Assembly (NCBI GenBank): GCA_017550775.1
Contig: JAFZOA010000247.1
Location: 1-7,427, forward strand
Length of the DNA: 7,427 nucleotides
Direction: 5' to 3'
Source: Ruminiclostridium sp.
Lineage (GTDB): Bacteria; Bacillota_A; Clostridia; Oscillospirales; Ruminococcaceae
Below are positions 1 through 6,151 of this stretch, one piece after another (positions within the stretch are counted from its first letter, which is position 1; each line of letters opens with the position of its first letter). The translations under genes and the position numbers were made by a program. The notes under the pieces were generated by a model. The model searched no databases, was not told the origin of the DNA, and worked only from the letters and a program-made list of their open reading frames with translations.

Positions 1-1700
1 CATTCGATTTCGTACAGCGGCGACTCCGCAATATAGACATAGCCTTCCCGGATCAGCGTAGGCACAAGGCGGTACAGCATGGTGAGGATCAGTGTGCGGA
101 TCTGGAATCCGTCCACGTCGGCATCGGTGCATATCACCACCTTGCTCCAGCGCAGGTCGTCGAGGTTAAAGCTCGAAATGTTCTTGTTCGCCTTGGTCGT
201 GACCTCAACTCCGCAGCCGAGTACGCGTATAAGGTCGGTGATTATCTCGGACTTGAAGATCTTGTCGTAGCCGGCTTTCAGACAGTTGAGTATCTTTCCG
301 CGTATCGGCATGACCGCCTGGTACTCCGAGTCGCGCGCGAGCTTTACCGAGCCCAGCGCCGAGTCACCCTCCACAATGTAGATCTCACGTTTGGAAACGT
401 CCTTGCTGCGGCAATCGACGAACTTCTCGACGCGGTTGGAGAGGTCGAGTGTACCGGTGAGCTTCTTCTTCACGCCGGCGCGTATCTTGTCGGCATTCTC
501 ACGGGCACGCTTGTTAATGATTATCTGTTCGCAGATCTTGAGTGCCTCGTCGGGGTTCTCGATGAAGTAAACCTCGATGCAGTGCTTGAGCCAGTCGCGC
601 ATTGCCTCGTATACGAACTTGTTGGTGATCGACTTCTTTGTCTGGTTCTCATAGCTTGTCTGGGTGGAGAAGTTGGACGAGATGAACACGAGACATTCCT
701 CGATGTCGCTGAACTTTATGGAGCCTTCACCCTTGTTGTACTTGTTCGTGGATTTCAGGTAGCTGTCTATCTGCGAGGTGAGAGCCTGCTGCATAGCCTT
801 GTCGGGGCTGCCGCCGTGCTCCAGCCACGAGGAGTTGTGATAGTGCTCGATAAGCTTCACCTTGTTGGAGAACGCGAGCGCGACGTGGAGCTTTACCTTG
901 TACTCGTCCTTGTCCTCGCGGTCCTTACCGACGCGCTGAGCCGACCAGTCCTGGGGTGTTCCGATAGCGGTTTCCCCGACGACCTCTTTCAGGTAGTCGG
1001 AAATGCCGTTCTCGTAGCAGTATTCCTTCTCGTCGAACTCTCCGTCCTCATTCTCGGTACGGTACACGAACACAAGCCCGTCGTTGACTATGGACTGGCG
1101 GCGCAGGATATCGTCGAGGAACTCGTCGCCGATGTCGATATCGGTGAACACGTCGAGGTCGGGCTTCCACCTGATGATCGTACCGCTCTGACCTGTGGAG
1201 CGGGTGCGGACGAACCCTTTGCCGTCCTTGTCGCCGGTGACGTTGAAGCCCTTCTCGAACCGCAGGGAGTAGTGCCACGTCCCGTTGTCCGCTTCTACGT
1301 TCATATACTCTGCGGCAAACTGCGTCGCACAGAGTCCGAGACCGTTGAGTCCGAGCGCGAAGGAATAGTTGTCACCGCTGTTGTTCTCGTACTTGCTGCC
1401 CGCGTAGAGGGTGCAGAATGCGAGCTCCCAGTTGTACTTTTCCTCGCTGCTGTTATAGTCGATCGGGATGCCGCGTCCCATATCGGCGACTTCGAGCGAC
1501 ATATCGGCGAACCGTGTTATCACGATACGCTTGCCATATCCCTCTCTCGCCTCGTCTATGGAGTTGGACAGTATCTCGAATACCGAGTGACGGCAGCCCT
1601 CTATGCCGTCGGAGCCGAAAATGACCGCCGGGCGCTTTCGTACCTGATCGGGGCCTTTCAGCGATTTTAAGCTGTTATCATCGTATGCTTTCTTACCCAT
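1..1700 (-). CDS. Type IIA DNA topoisomerase subunit B, divergent GyrB/ParE type (3' end outside window)
   Basis: This is the ATPase/TOPRIM subunit of a gyrase- or topoisomerase IV-like enzyme, which uses ATP to drive DNA strand passage with an A subunit not present here. The window holds 566 residues. Visible in order are the GHKL ATPase with E42 and N46 in FEILSNSIDEA, D73 in DMGRGIP and the glycine loop GLNGLG (117-122), the transducer QTK loop (353-355), and the TOPRIM domain with EGDSALGS (E444) and TDADVDG (D526, D528). The sequence stops within TOPRIM; typical proteins continue about 80-100 residues. Several normally strict positions differ: DN is SN at 45-46, DNGRG is DMGRG, and EGDSAGG is EGDSALG. 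This fits the second, divergent B subunit common in Clostridia; gyrB versus parE cannot be decided here. The start at 1700 has GGAG at 1710-1713 with 9 nt spacing. An in-frame ATG at 1706 would be too close to it. Confidence 0.93.
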   Translation of the reverse strand, partial: MGKKAYDDNSLKSLKGPDQVRKRPAVIFGSDGIEGCRHSVFEILSNSIDEAREGYGKRIVITRFADMSLEVADMGRGIPIDYNSSEEKYNWELAFCTLYAGSKYENNSGDNYSFALGLNGLGLCATQFAAEYMNVEADNGTWHYSLRFEKGFNVTGDKDGKGFVRTRSTGQSGTIIRWKPDLDVFTDIDIGDEFLDDILRRQSIVNDGLVFVYRTENEDGEFDEKEYCYENGISDYLKEVVGETAIGTPQDWSAQRVGKDREDKDEYKVKLHVALAFSNKVKLIEHYHNSSWLEHGGSPDKAMQQALTSQIDSYLKSTNKYNKGEGSIKFSDIEECLVFISSNFSTQTSYENQTKKSITNKFVYEAMRDWLKHCIEVYFIENPDEALKICEQIIINKRARENADKIRAGVKKKLTGTLDLSNRVEKFVDCRSKDVSKREIYIVEGDSALGSVKLARDSEYQAVMPIRGKILNCLKAGYDKIFKSEIITDLIRVLGCGVEVTTKANKNISSFNLDDLRWSKVVICTDADVDGFQIRTLILTMLYRLVPTLIREGYVYIAESPLYEIE

Positions 1701-1728
1701 TCTCATTATCTCCGTTTATCGGTTTGTT

Positions 1729-1755
1729 GTTCACACCGCAGCAGGCGAAGTGAAC
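1729..1755 (-). other. Leader hairpin upstream of the topoisomerase gene
   Basis: Six-base arms GTTCAC (1729-1734) and GTGAAC (1750-1755) are complementary, with a further CGC/GCG pairing inside (1737-1739 with 1745-1747) across a small internal loop. It lies in the predicted 5' UTR, about 15 nt upstream of the Shine-Dalgarno site. There is no U-tract, so it is not a terminator. A role is unknown, and the stem is short enough to be chance. Confidence 0.35.
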
Positions 1756-1801
1756 GATACATTTTCCTATACTTTGTCCTGTTTTCAAAAAATACCTATA
1801 T

Positions 1802-1830
1802 ATTATACCACAAACCTCAGCCGATTTCAA
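1802..1830 (-). promoter_or_regulatory. Sigma-70/SigA-type promoter for the topoisomerase gene
   Basis: Read on the minus strand, TTGAAA (1825-1830) is followed by exactly 17 bp and then a perfect TATAAT (1802-1807). The -10 box is preceded by TGG, giving an extended -10 motif. Transcription should begin near 1795, leaving a leader of about 95 nt. Its position downstream of the GGDEF-gene terminator shows that the topoisomerase gene is transcribed independently. Confidence 0.85.
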
Positions 1831-1890
1831 GTGTTTTTTTCGTTACGGGCAAATCGGTGTGATTTTTATACCGGAACATGGTATAATACC

Positions 1891-1923
1891 AAAAAGCGCC
1901 CCCTGTATTCAGCAGGGGGCGCT
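1891..1923 (-). terminator. Rho-independent terminator of the PAS-GGDEF gene
   Basis: A perfect 11-bp GC-rich stem, AGCGCCCCCTG (1895-1905) with its complement at 1913-1923, encloses a 7-nt loop. On the minus strand it is followed by a run of five T (1895-1891, the first being the last base of the stem). It begins 11 nt after the tandem stop codons TGA TAA of the upstream gene. On the plus strand the hairpin has no T-tract, so it acts in the minus direction. Confidence 0.93.
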
Positions 1924-1934
1924 ACCAATGTTTA

Positions 1935-3488
1935 TCAGAGCATTTTCAGTTCGATGAAGTCATCATCACTCGCCGGTGAATCGGGATCTTCGGGCTTGTC
2001 ATCATCGTAGGAGATTGTGGAGGATGACGTATCTGAACCGTAGATAGAGTAGCCGTGACCGCTGCTCTCGCTTATCTTCTCACGTTCCATATCCGCAAGA
2101 CTTGCAAGGCTGTCGTAGCTGCGGCCGCTGCGGGGGATAACTACACCGCCGACAGATACGCCGACAGAGATATCCGAAGACTCGCCGAACTGCTTCTTAG
2201 CGGCTTCGTTTATCTGCTCTTCAAGTCTCATGGTGAGGTGCGCTACAACGCCTTCGTTGTCACAGTTCCTGAGGAATACGGTGAAGACCTCTCCGCCGAG
2301 TCGGCCTCTTATATCGTCATCGTTGGTGTTGTTCTTAAGCAGTTTTCCGAATGAAGCAAGAAGCTCGTTTGCAGCCTCATGTCCGCGGACATTGTTTATG
2401 ACCTTGAAGCCGTCGATGCTTATATTAAGCAGTATACCGCTCTCTTCCTCGCAGGACTTTTCAAGAAGTCCGACAACGCCGCTGCGGTTGTTGAGACCGG
2501 TGATACTGTCTATCACCGCTTCCTCGTTGAGTCTGTTGGTGCGGAGAGTCTGCTCGGTAATGTCATGTACCATTATGATCGTACAGTCGCAGTTTCCGAC
2601 ATAGTCGATGTAGTTGTTCTTCTTTACCGAGAAAATGCGGTCGCCGCGCTCAACCTTATCGGTGCCGGAGATCATGGAGATGAACTTGGTAAGGCTTTCC
2701 TGGCTGCTTTCGGTGAGCTCCATGAATACGCTTTTGGCCGCCTTGTTCGCAAAGAGGTAGTTGTCCTTCTTGTCGAGAATGATAACGCCGTCGTTGGGGC
2801 TGTCAACGCCGCAGCTCTTACCGAATGCAAGCAGATCGGAGTTGTCGAAGGACTTGGTCATTATTATGAGAAGGAGCATAGCCGCTGTTACTGCGATCAC
2901 TGCGATAGCGCCGCCTGCTATTACTGCGAGAGTGAGAAGTATCGCAAGCACAGCAAGGAATTTCATCGAACCAGAAGCCTTGACTACCTTCCTTGATATA
3001 CGGGCAACGATGTAAATGCCGGTGATCGCGATAGCAGCGATCATAACGCCGTTGAGAGCATAGTAGGTGATGCCGGATGTGTAGGTTGCGGTATACATAC
3101 CAGATTCGTCAGAAGCCGTTACACTCACATTTGTAAGGCAAAGTCCGTGTAAGCGTGTAAGAGCGATAACGATAGAATATATCATCGTTATAAGACCGTC
3201 AAATGTTTTGAGCGGCTTCGGGATGATCACTCCGCAGACAGCTGCGATAGAGTACATGAACGCAATGCCGGTAAGTGCAAGTGAAATAAGTCCGGTCACG
3301 GTAAGCAGGATGAAGGTCTCCGGGGTAGAGCAGTATTGCAGGATGTAGCTTGACGCTCCGTACGCGAGTGCGCCGGAGAATGCCGCCGCCGCCCATTTGC
3401 CGGAAGCGGTGGATCTTGAAAAAGTGACGATCGACAGGGATACGAGCGACAGTATCATAAGAACCGCCGTGAGTACAGTCAGTAACAT
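1935..3488 (-). CDS. Membrane PAS-GGDEF protein with degenerate (GGEVF) cyclase site
   Basis: This 517-residue protein has a multi-spanning N-terminus (hydrophobic segments near 3-22, 33-52, 59-89, 97-117, 142-163 and 176-210, about six to eight helices). It resembles the 7TM sensor region found in front of some Firmicutes kinases and cyclases. A PAS-like domain follows (about 217-312, with the typical end DITEQ), then a GGDEF domain (about 325-485) recognised by DSITGLNNR, IDGFKVINN and RLGGEVF. The enzymatic site is eroded. The first Asp of the usual DxDxFK is S357, the GHxxGD aspartate is N374, the fourth residue of GG[DE]EF is V401, and the RxxD inhibitory site is absent (NDDD). Diguanylate cyclase activity is therefore doubtful; nucleotide sensing or a structural role is more likely. 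It ends in an acidic Ser/Asp-rich tail (484-517). AAGGAG lies 5 nt before the ATG. It has its own promoter and terminator, so it is a single-gene unit. Confidence 0.88.
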   Translation of the reverse strand: MLLTVLTAVLMILSLVSLSIVTFSRSTASGKWAAAAFSGALAYGASSYILQYCSTPETFILLTVTGLISLALTGIAFMYSIAAVCGVIIPKPLKTFDGLITMIYSIVIALTRLHGLCLTNVSVTASDESGMYTATYTSGITYYALNGVMIAAIAITGIYIVARISRKVVKASGSMKFLAVLAILLTLAVIAGGAIAVIAVTAAMLLLIIMTKSFDNSDLLAFGKSCGVDSPNDGVIILDKKDNYLFANKAAKSVFMELTESSQESLTKFISMISGTDKVERGDRIFSVKKNNYIDYVGNCDCTIIMVHDITEQTLRTNRLNEEAVIDSITGLNNRSGVVGLLEKSCEEESGILLNISIDGFKVINNVRGHEAANELLASFGKLLKNNTNDDDIRGRLGGEVFTVFLRNCDNEGVVAHLTMRLEEQINEAAKKQFGESSDISVGVSVGGVVIPRSGRSYDSLASLADMEREKISESSGHGYSIYGSDTSSSTISYDDDKPEDPDSPASDDDFIELKML

Positions 3489-3520
3489 AATAACTCCTTA
3501 TCGTTAAAGAATGGTTTGGC

Positions 3521-3554
3521 GGCTGTATCACGCCACACAGCATGGCACACAGCC
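3521..3554 (-). other. Nested stem-loop in the PAS-GGDEF leader
   Basis: Outer arms GGCTGT (3521-3526) and ACAGCC (3549-3554) enclose inner arms GCCA (3532-3535) and TGGC (3543-3546). The structure lies in the predicted 5' UTR of about 73 nt, upstream of the Shine-Dalgarno site at 3494-3499. It does not match the conserved core of either c-di-GMP riboswitch class that I can recall. It could be a regulatory hairpin or chance. Confidence 0.35.
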
Positions 3555-3567
3555 CACCTATCTTATT

Positions 3568-3596
3568 ATTATATAAAACCGGCGCATATTTGTCAA
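3568..3596 (-). promoter_or_regulatory. Consensus SigA promoter for the PAS-GGDEF gene
   Basis: On the minus strand a perfect TTGACA (3591-3596) is followed by 17 bp and a perfect TATAAT (3568-3573). Both hexamers and the spacer match the housekeeping consensus exactly. The start of transcription should be near 3561, giving a leader of roughly 73 nt. Such strength suggests constitutive expression unless a repressor acts. Confidence 0.92.
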
Positions 3597-3689
3597 TATA
3601 AATATTTATTAAATATATAATGATTTGGCATAGATTATTGTGCATTATAGACTGCGTATATAAATATTGACGGGTGAGATTGTGCAGAA

Positions 3690-3704
3690 CTGTCAAAATG
3701 ACAG
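3690..3704. repeat. 15-bp inverted repeat, possible operator
   Basis: The sequence CTGTCAAAATGACAG is a perfect 6-bp inverted repeat around AAA. It lies 60 bp upstream of the transporter -35 box and about 94 bp upstream of the PAS-GGDEF -35 box. The symmetry is typical of a dimeric regulator site, but no regulator gene is in the window and chance cannot be excluded. Confidence 0.3.
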
Positions 3705-3763
3705 ACAGAGTGATACATGAAAACCAGAGAAACCTAAAATGCAGAAAGTTTCACAAAAAACTC

Positions 3764-3792
3764 TTGTATAAATAAGAAAAATGTGTTATAAT
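3764..3792 (+). promoter_or_regulatory. Extended -10 promoter for the ABC transporter operon
   Basis: A perfect TATAAT (3787-3792) is preceded by TGT, forming the TGnTATAAT extended -10 motif. A weak -35 element, TTGTAT (3764-3769), sits 17 bp upstream. Transcription should start near 3799, about 49 nt before the first start codon. The weak -35 leaves room for activator control. Confidence 0.8.
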
Positions 3793-3847
3793 TATTAAAA
3801 GTGCTAACGATAACGGAGTAACGCGGAAAAGGAAGTGCTTATACAGA

Positions 3848-6151
3848 ATGACCATACGAAAAAAGGCACGGATCACGGATATGGCGATCATCGCGGTTAT
3901 ACTGACGCTGGCGGTCATCGGTACAGTATTTTTGCTCCTGCCGGAAAACACGGAAACCGATGAAACGAAGATATCGGCGGATACAGACGGTGACGGTGAG
4001 ATAACATACCGCGACTATAACGGAAAACGCATCGGCATCAAGACAGGTTCGAGCTTTGAGCCGATCACATTTGAGTATTTCCCCGACAGCGAGTATGTTT
4101 ACTTCGATACTACAAGTGATCTTGTGACCGCGCTGAAGAATAACAAGATCGACGCGTTTCTCGAAGACGAGCCGGTAATGCGAATGGTGACCGTCGAGAA
4201 TGATGATCTCGATTACATAAGTAAGCCCATAAAGGTCGAAGGCTACTCCTTTATCTTCCCTAAAAACAGCGAAAAGGGAGATAAGCTTCTTACACAGTTC
4301 AATGAGCTGCTGTCAAAGCTGAAAGAAAACGGAAAACTTGTCGAAATGTCCGACAAGTGGTTTGGCAGCGACGATACCCTGAAGACATTTGACCGCATTT
4401 CCTCGTCCGGCGAAAACGGAGAGCTTCTCGTTGCCGGCGGGCATGACAAAGAGCCTTTCAATTATTATCTGAACAATGAGTATACCGGTTACGCTGTGGA
4501 GCTTATAACCGTGTTTGCCCAGGAATACGGGTACGGCATCAGATTTGAGACCCCGAACCTTGCCGCGGAGCTCGCGGGGGTGGCATCCGGAAAGTACGAC
4601 ATCGGAATAGGGGCGATCTCCGTAACAAATGAACGAAAGGAGAATGTGAACTTCTCCGACACGGTGTACAATGGCGGAGTTGTGCTCATGGCGCGTGGCA
4701 ACGAGCTGCACAGCCTTGCCTATGATCTGCCGATCTCTTCGTTTGACGGCAAGCGCGCAGGTGTGATAACCGGGTCGATGCACGATTCTGTTATCGGAGC
4801 GAATCTTCCCAACGCGACGATATACAACTATAACAACTACTCCGATCTGGTTGCCGCGCTGCGTGCCGATAAGATAGACTTCTTCCTCGGCGGGTACGAG
4901 AATGTGGCGCTGCTCCGGAAGGAAATGCCTGACCTGATATACCTTGAGCTTCCGATCGCTACGCTGGACTGCGGAGCTCTGTTCCCGAAGACTGACGAGG
5001 CGGACAAACTCCGCGGTGAGTTCGACGGGTTCTTAAAAAAGATCAAAGCAGACGGAACGCTCGAAAAGATACGCCATTACTGGATGAGCGACGACTGCGA
5101 AGGGGACTTCGTGGAGGTGGAAGGGCTCTCCGCTGAGAACGGCACTATCCGTTTTGTCAACGACACGATCGACCCGCCGCTCTCGTTCATCTCTAACGGC
5201 AAGGTCGCCGGCATAGAGCCCGACCTGATAGTGCGGTTCTGCAAGGAATACGGCTACGGTCTGGAGTTCATCAACTCCGATCTCGCGGGGCTTATACCGG
5301 GACTTACCACCGGAATGTACGACATGGGCATGGGCGGTCTTGTCATCACGGAGGAGAGAAAGCAGAGCGTGAACTTTTCGATACCGTACGTTTCGAGCGA
5401 CCTGCTGATTATTACCGATCCGGTGAAGACCGGCGATACGGGAAGCAAAGTCAGCTTCTTTGAGAGCATCGCGGACAGCTTCGAGAAGAACTTTATCCGT
5501 GAGGACCGCTGGAAGCTGATAGTTGAGGGTATCGGGACCACATGCCTGATAACGTCGCTCTCGGCACTGTTCGGCTCGGTACTCGCGTTCCTCGTGTGTA
5601 TGTTCCGGCGGACAGGAAGCAGGCTTGCGAACCTTATTTCCGATATATATGTGAAGCTTCTTCAAGGCACCCCGATAGTCGTGCTGCTGATGATACTCTA
5701 CTACGTCATTCTCGGCAAAACCGGGCTTGAAGCGGTTTGGGTAGCGATCATCGGGTTCACTCTGAATTTCGGAGCGTATGCCTCCGAGATCATGCGTTCC
5801 GGTATCGAGAGCATCGACCCGGGACAGCGTGAAGCCGCCCTCGCACTCGGATACAGCGAGAACCAGACCTTCTTCCGCTTCATCTTCCCGCAGGCGGCAG
5901 TCCGGTTCCTTCCGGTTTACAGGGGCGAGGTAGTGTCGCTTCTCAAAAGCACATCCATAGTCGGCTATATAGCGATACAGGACCTCACGAAGATGAGCGA
6001 TATCATAAGGAGCCGTACCTACGAAGCGTTCTTCCCGCTTATCGCAACGGCTGTCATCTACTTCATTCTCGCGTGGATAATATCTATGATATTAAAGCTG
6101 ATACTTAAAGTATTTGACCGGAAGCATAAGAAAGGCGGTACAGCAAAATGA
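3848..6151 (+). CDS. Polar amino-acid ABC importer: tandem substrate-binding domains fused to permease
   Basis: This 767-residue protein combines extracytoplasmic binding domains with a HisM/GlnP-type permease. After a basic N-terminus comes one membrane anchor (13-31) and an EF-hand-like loop, DTDGDGEITYRD (45-56). The binding region then reads: lobe II plus closing helix of an SBP_bac_3 domain (57-175), a complete SBP_bac_3 domain (188-415), and lobe I only of a third (429-525). Lobe I copies carry the ligand arginine (R263, R504) in TxER motifs. Lobe II copies differ: D107 keeps the usual ligand aspartate, while G349 replaces it in the middle domain. The permease (555-755) has about five helices and the EAA loop (647-670) that contacts the ATPase, including DPGQREAALALG. 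The layout recalls lactococcal GlnPQ, where tandem binding domains precede the permease. Specificity is probably a polar amino acid but is not determinable. The start at 3848 is the only in-frame option, with AAAAGGAA about 13 nt upstream, a long spacing. Confidence 0.92.
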   Translation: MTIRKKARITDMAIIAVILTLAVIGTVFLLLPENTETDETKISADTDGDGEITYRDYNGKRIGIKTGSSFEPITFEYFPDSEYVYFDTTSDLVTALKNNKIDAFLEDEPVMRMVTVENDDLDYISKPIKVEGYSFIFPKNSEKGDKLLTQFNELLSKLKENGKLVEMSDKWFGSDDTLKTFDRISSSGENGELLVAGGHDKEPFNYYLNNEYTGYAVELITVFAQEYGYGIRFETPNLAAELAGVASGKYDIGIGAISVTNERKENVNFSDTVYNGGVVLMARGNELHSLAYDLPISSFDGKRAGVITGSMHDSVIGANLPNATIYNYNNYSDLVAALRADKIDFFLGGYENVALLRKEMPDLIYLELPIATLDCGALFPKTDEADKLRGEFDGFLKKIKADGTLEKIRHYWMSDDCEGDFVEVEGLSAENGTIRFVNDTIDPPLSFISNGKVAGIEPDLIVRFCKEYGYGLEFINSDLAGLIPGLTTGMYDMGMGGLVITEERKQSVNFSIPYVSSDLLIITDPVKTGDTGSKVSFFESIADSFEKNFIREDRWKLIVEGIGTTCLITSLSALFGSVLAFLVCMFRRTGSRLANLISDIYVKLLQGTPIVVLLMILYYVILGKTGLEAVWVAIIGFTLNFGAYASEIMRSGIESIDPGQREAALALGYSENQTFFRFIFPQAAVRFLPVYRGEVVSLLKSTSIVGYIAIQDLTKMSDIIRSRTYEAFFPLIATAVIYFILAWIISMILKLILKVFDRKHKKGGTAK

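Larger units (their letters stand above)
3489..3847. promoter_or_regulatory. Divergent intergenic regulatory region
   Basis: This AT-rich spacer of 359 bp separates the minus-strand PAS-GGDEF gene from the plus-strand transporter operon. It holds one promoter in each direction, a nested hairpin in the PAS-GGDEF leader, a 15-bp inverted repeat between the promoters, and two copies of a TAACGATAA-GGAG leader motif, one in each transcript. No convincing small gene was found in it. Shared control of both units is possible but is not shown by the sequence. Confidence 0.7.

Noticed and set aside
582..1670. Long plus-strand open frame of 362 codons
   Set aside because: It lies wholly opposite the topoisomerase gene, whose protein shows all family motifs in order. 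The plus-strand translation is a low-complexity Val/Leu-rich product with no recognisable domain, as expected from the reverse of a GC-biased gene.
1882..1887. TATAAT on the plus strand next to the terminator
   Set aside because: No acceptable -35 element lies 16-18 bp upstream and no plus-strand gene follows. The match arises from the palindromic GGTATAATACC.
3489..3568. c-di-GMP riboswitch in front of the GGDEF gene
   Set aside because: The leader forms a short nested hairpin but lacks the conserved core sequences of the c-di-GMP riboswitch classes and is too short for a complete aptamer.
3560..3640. AT-rich tract as a replication origin
   Set aside because: No DnaA boxes (TTATCCACA-like) or iteron repeats were found. 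The AT-richness is explained by the promoter and spacer.
3199..3696. Minus-strand open frame of 165 codons overlapping the start of the PAS-GGDEF gene
   Set aside because: It runs through the consensus promoter and leader of the PAS-GGDEF gene, lacks a good ribosome site, and has no recognisable domain. It is a shadow of the true frame.
3698..3775. Small plus-strand frame of 25 codons in the divergent region
   Set aside because: No Shine-Dalgarno sequence precedes it, and it would lie upstream of and across the transporter promoter -35 box, so that transcript would not include it.
4313..4783. Minus-strand frames inside the transporter genes
   Set aside because: They are opposite well-supported binding-domain, permease and ATPase motifs and show no protein family features of their own.
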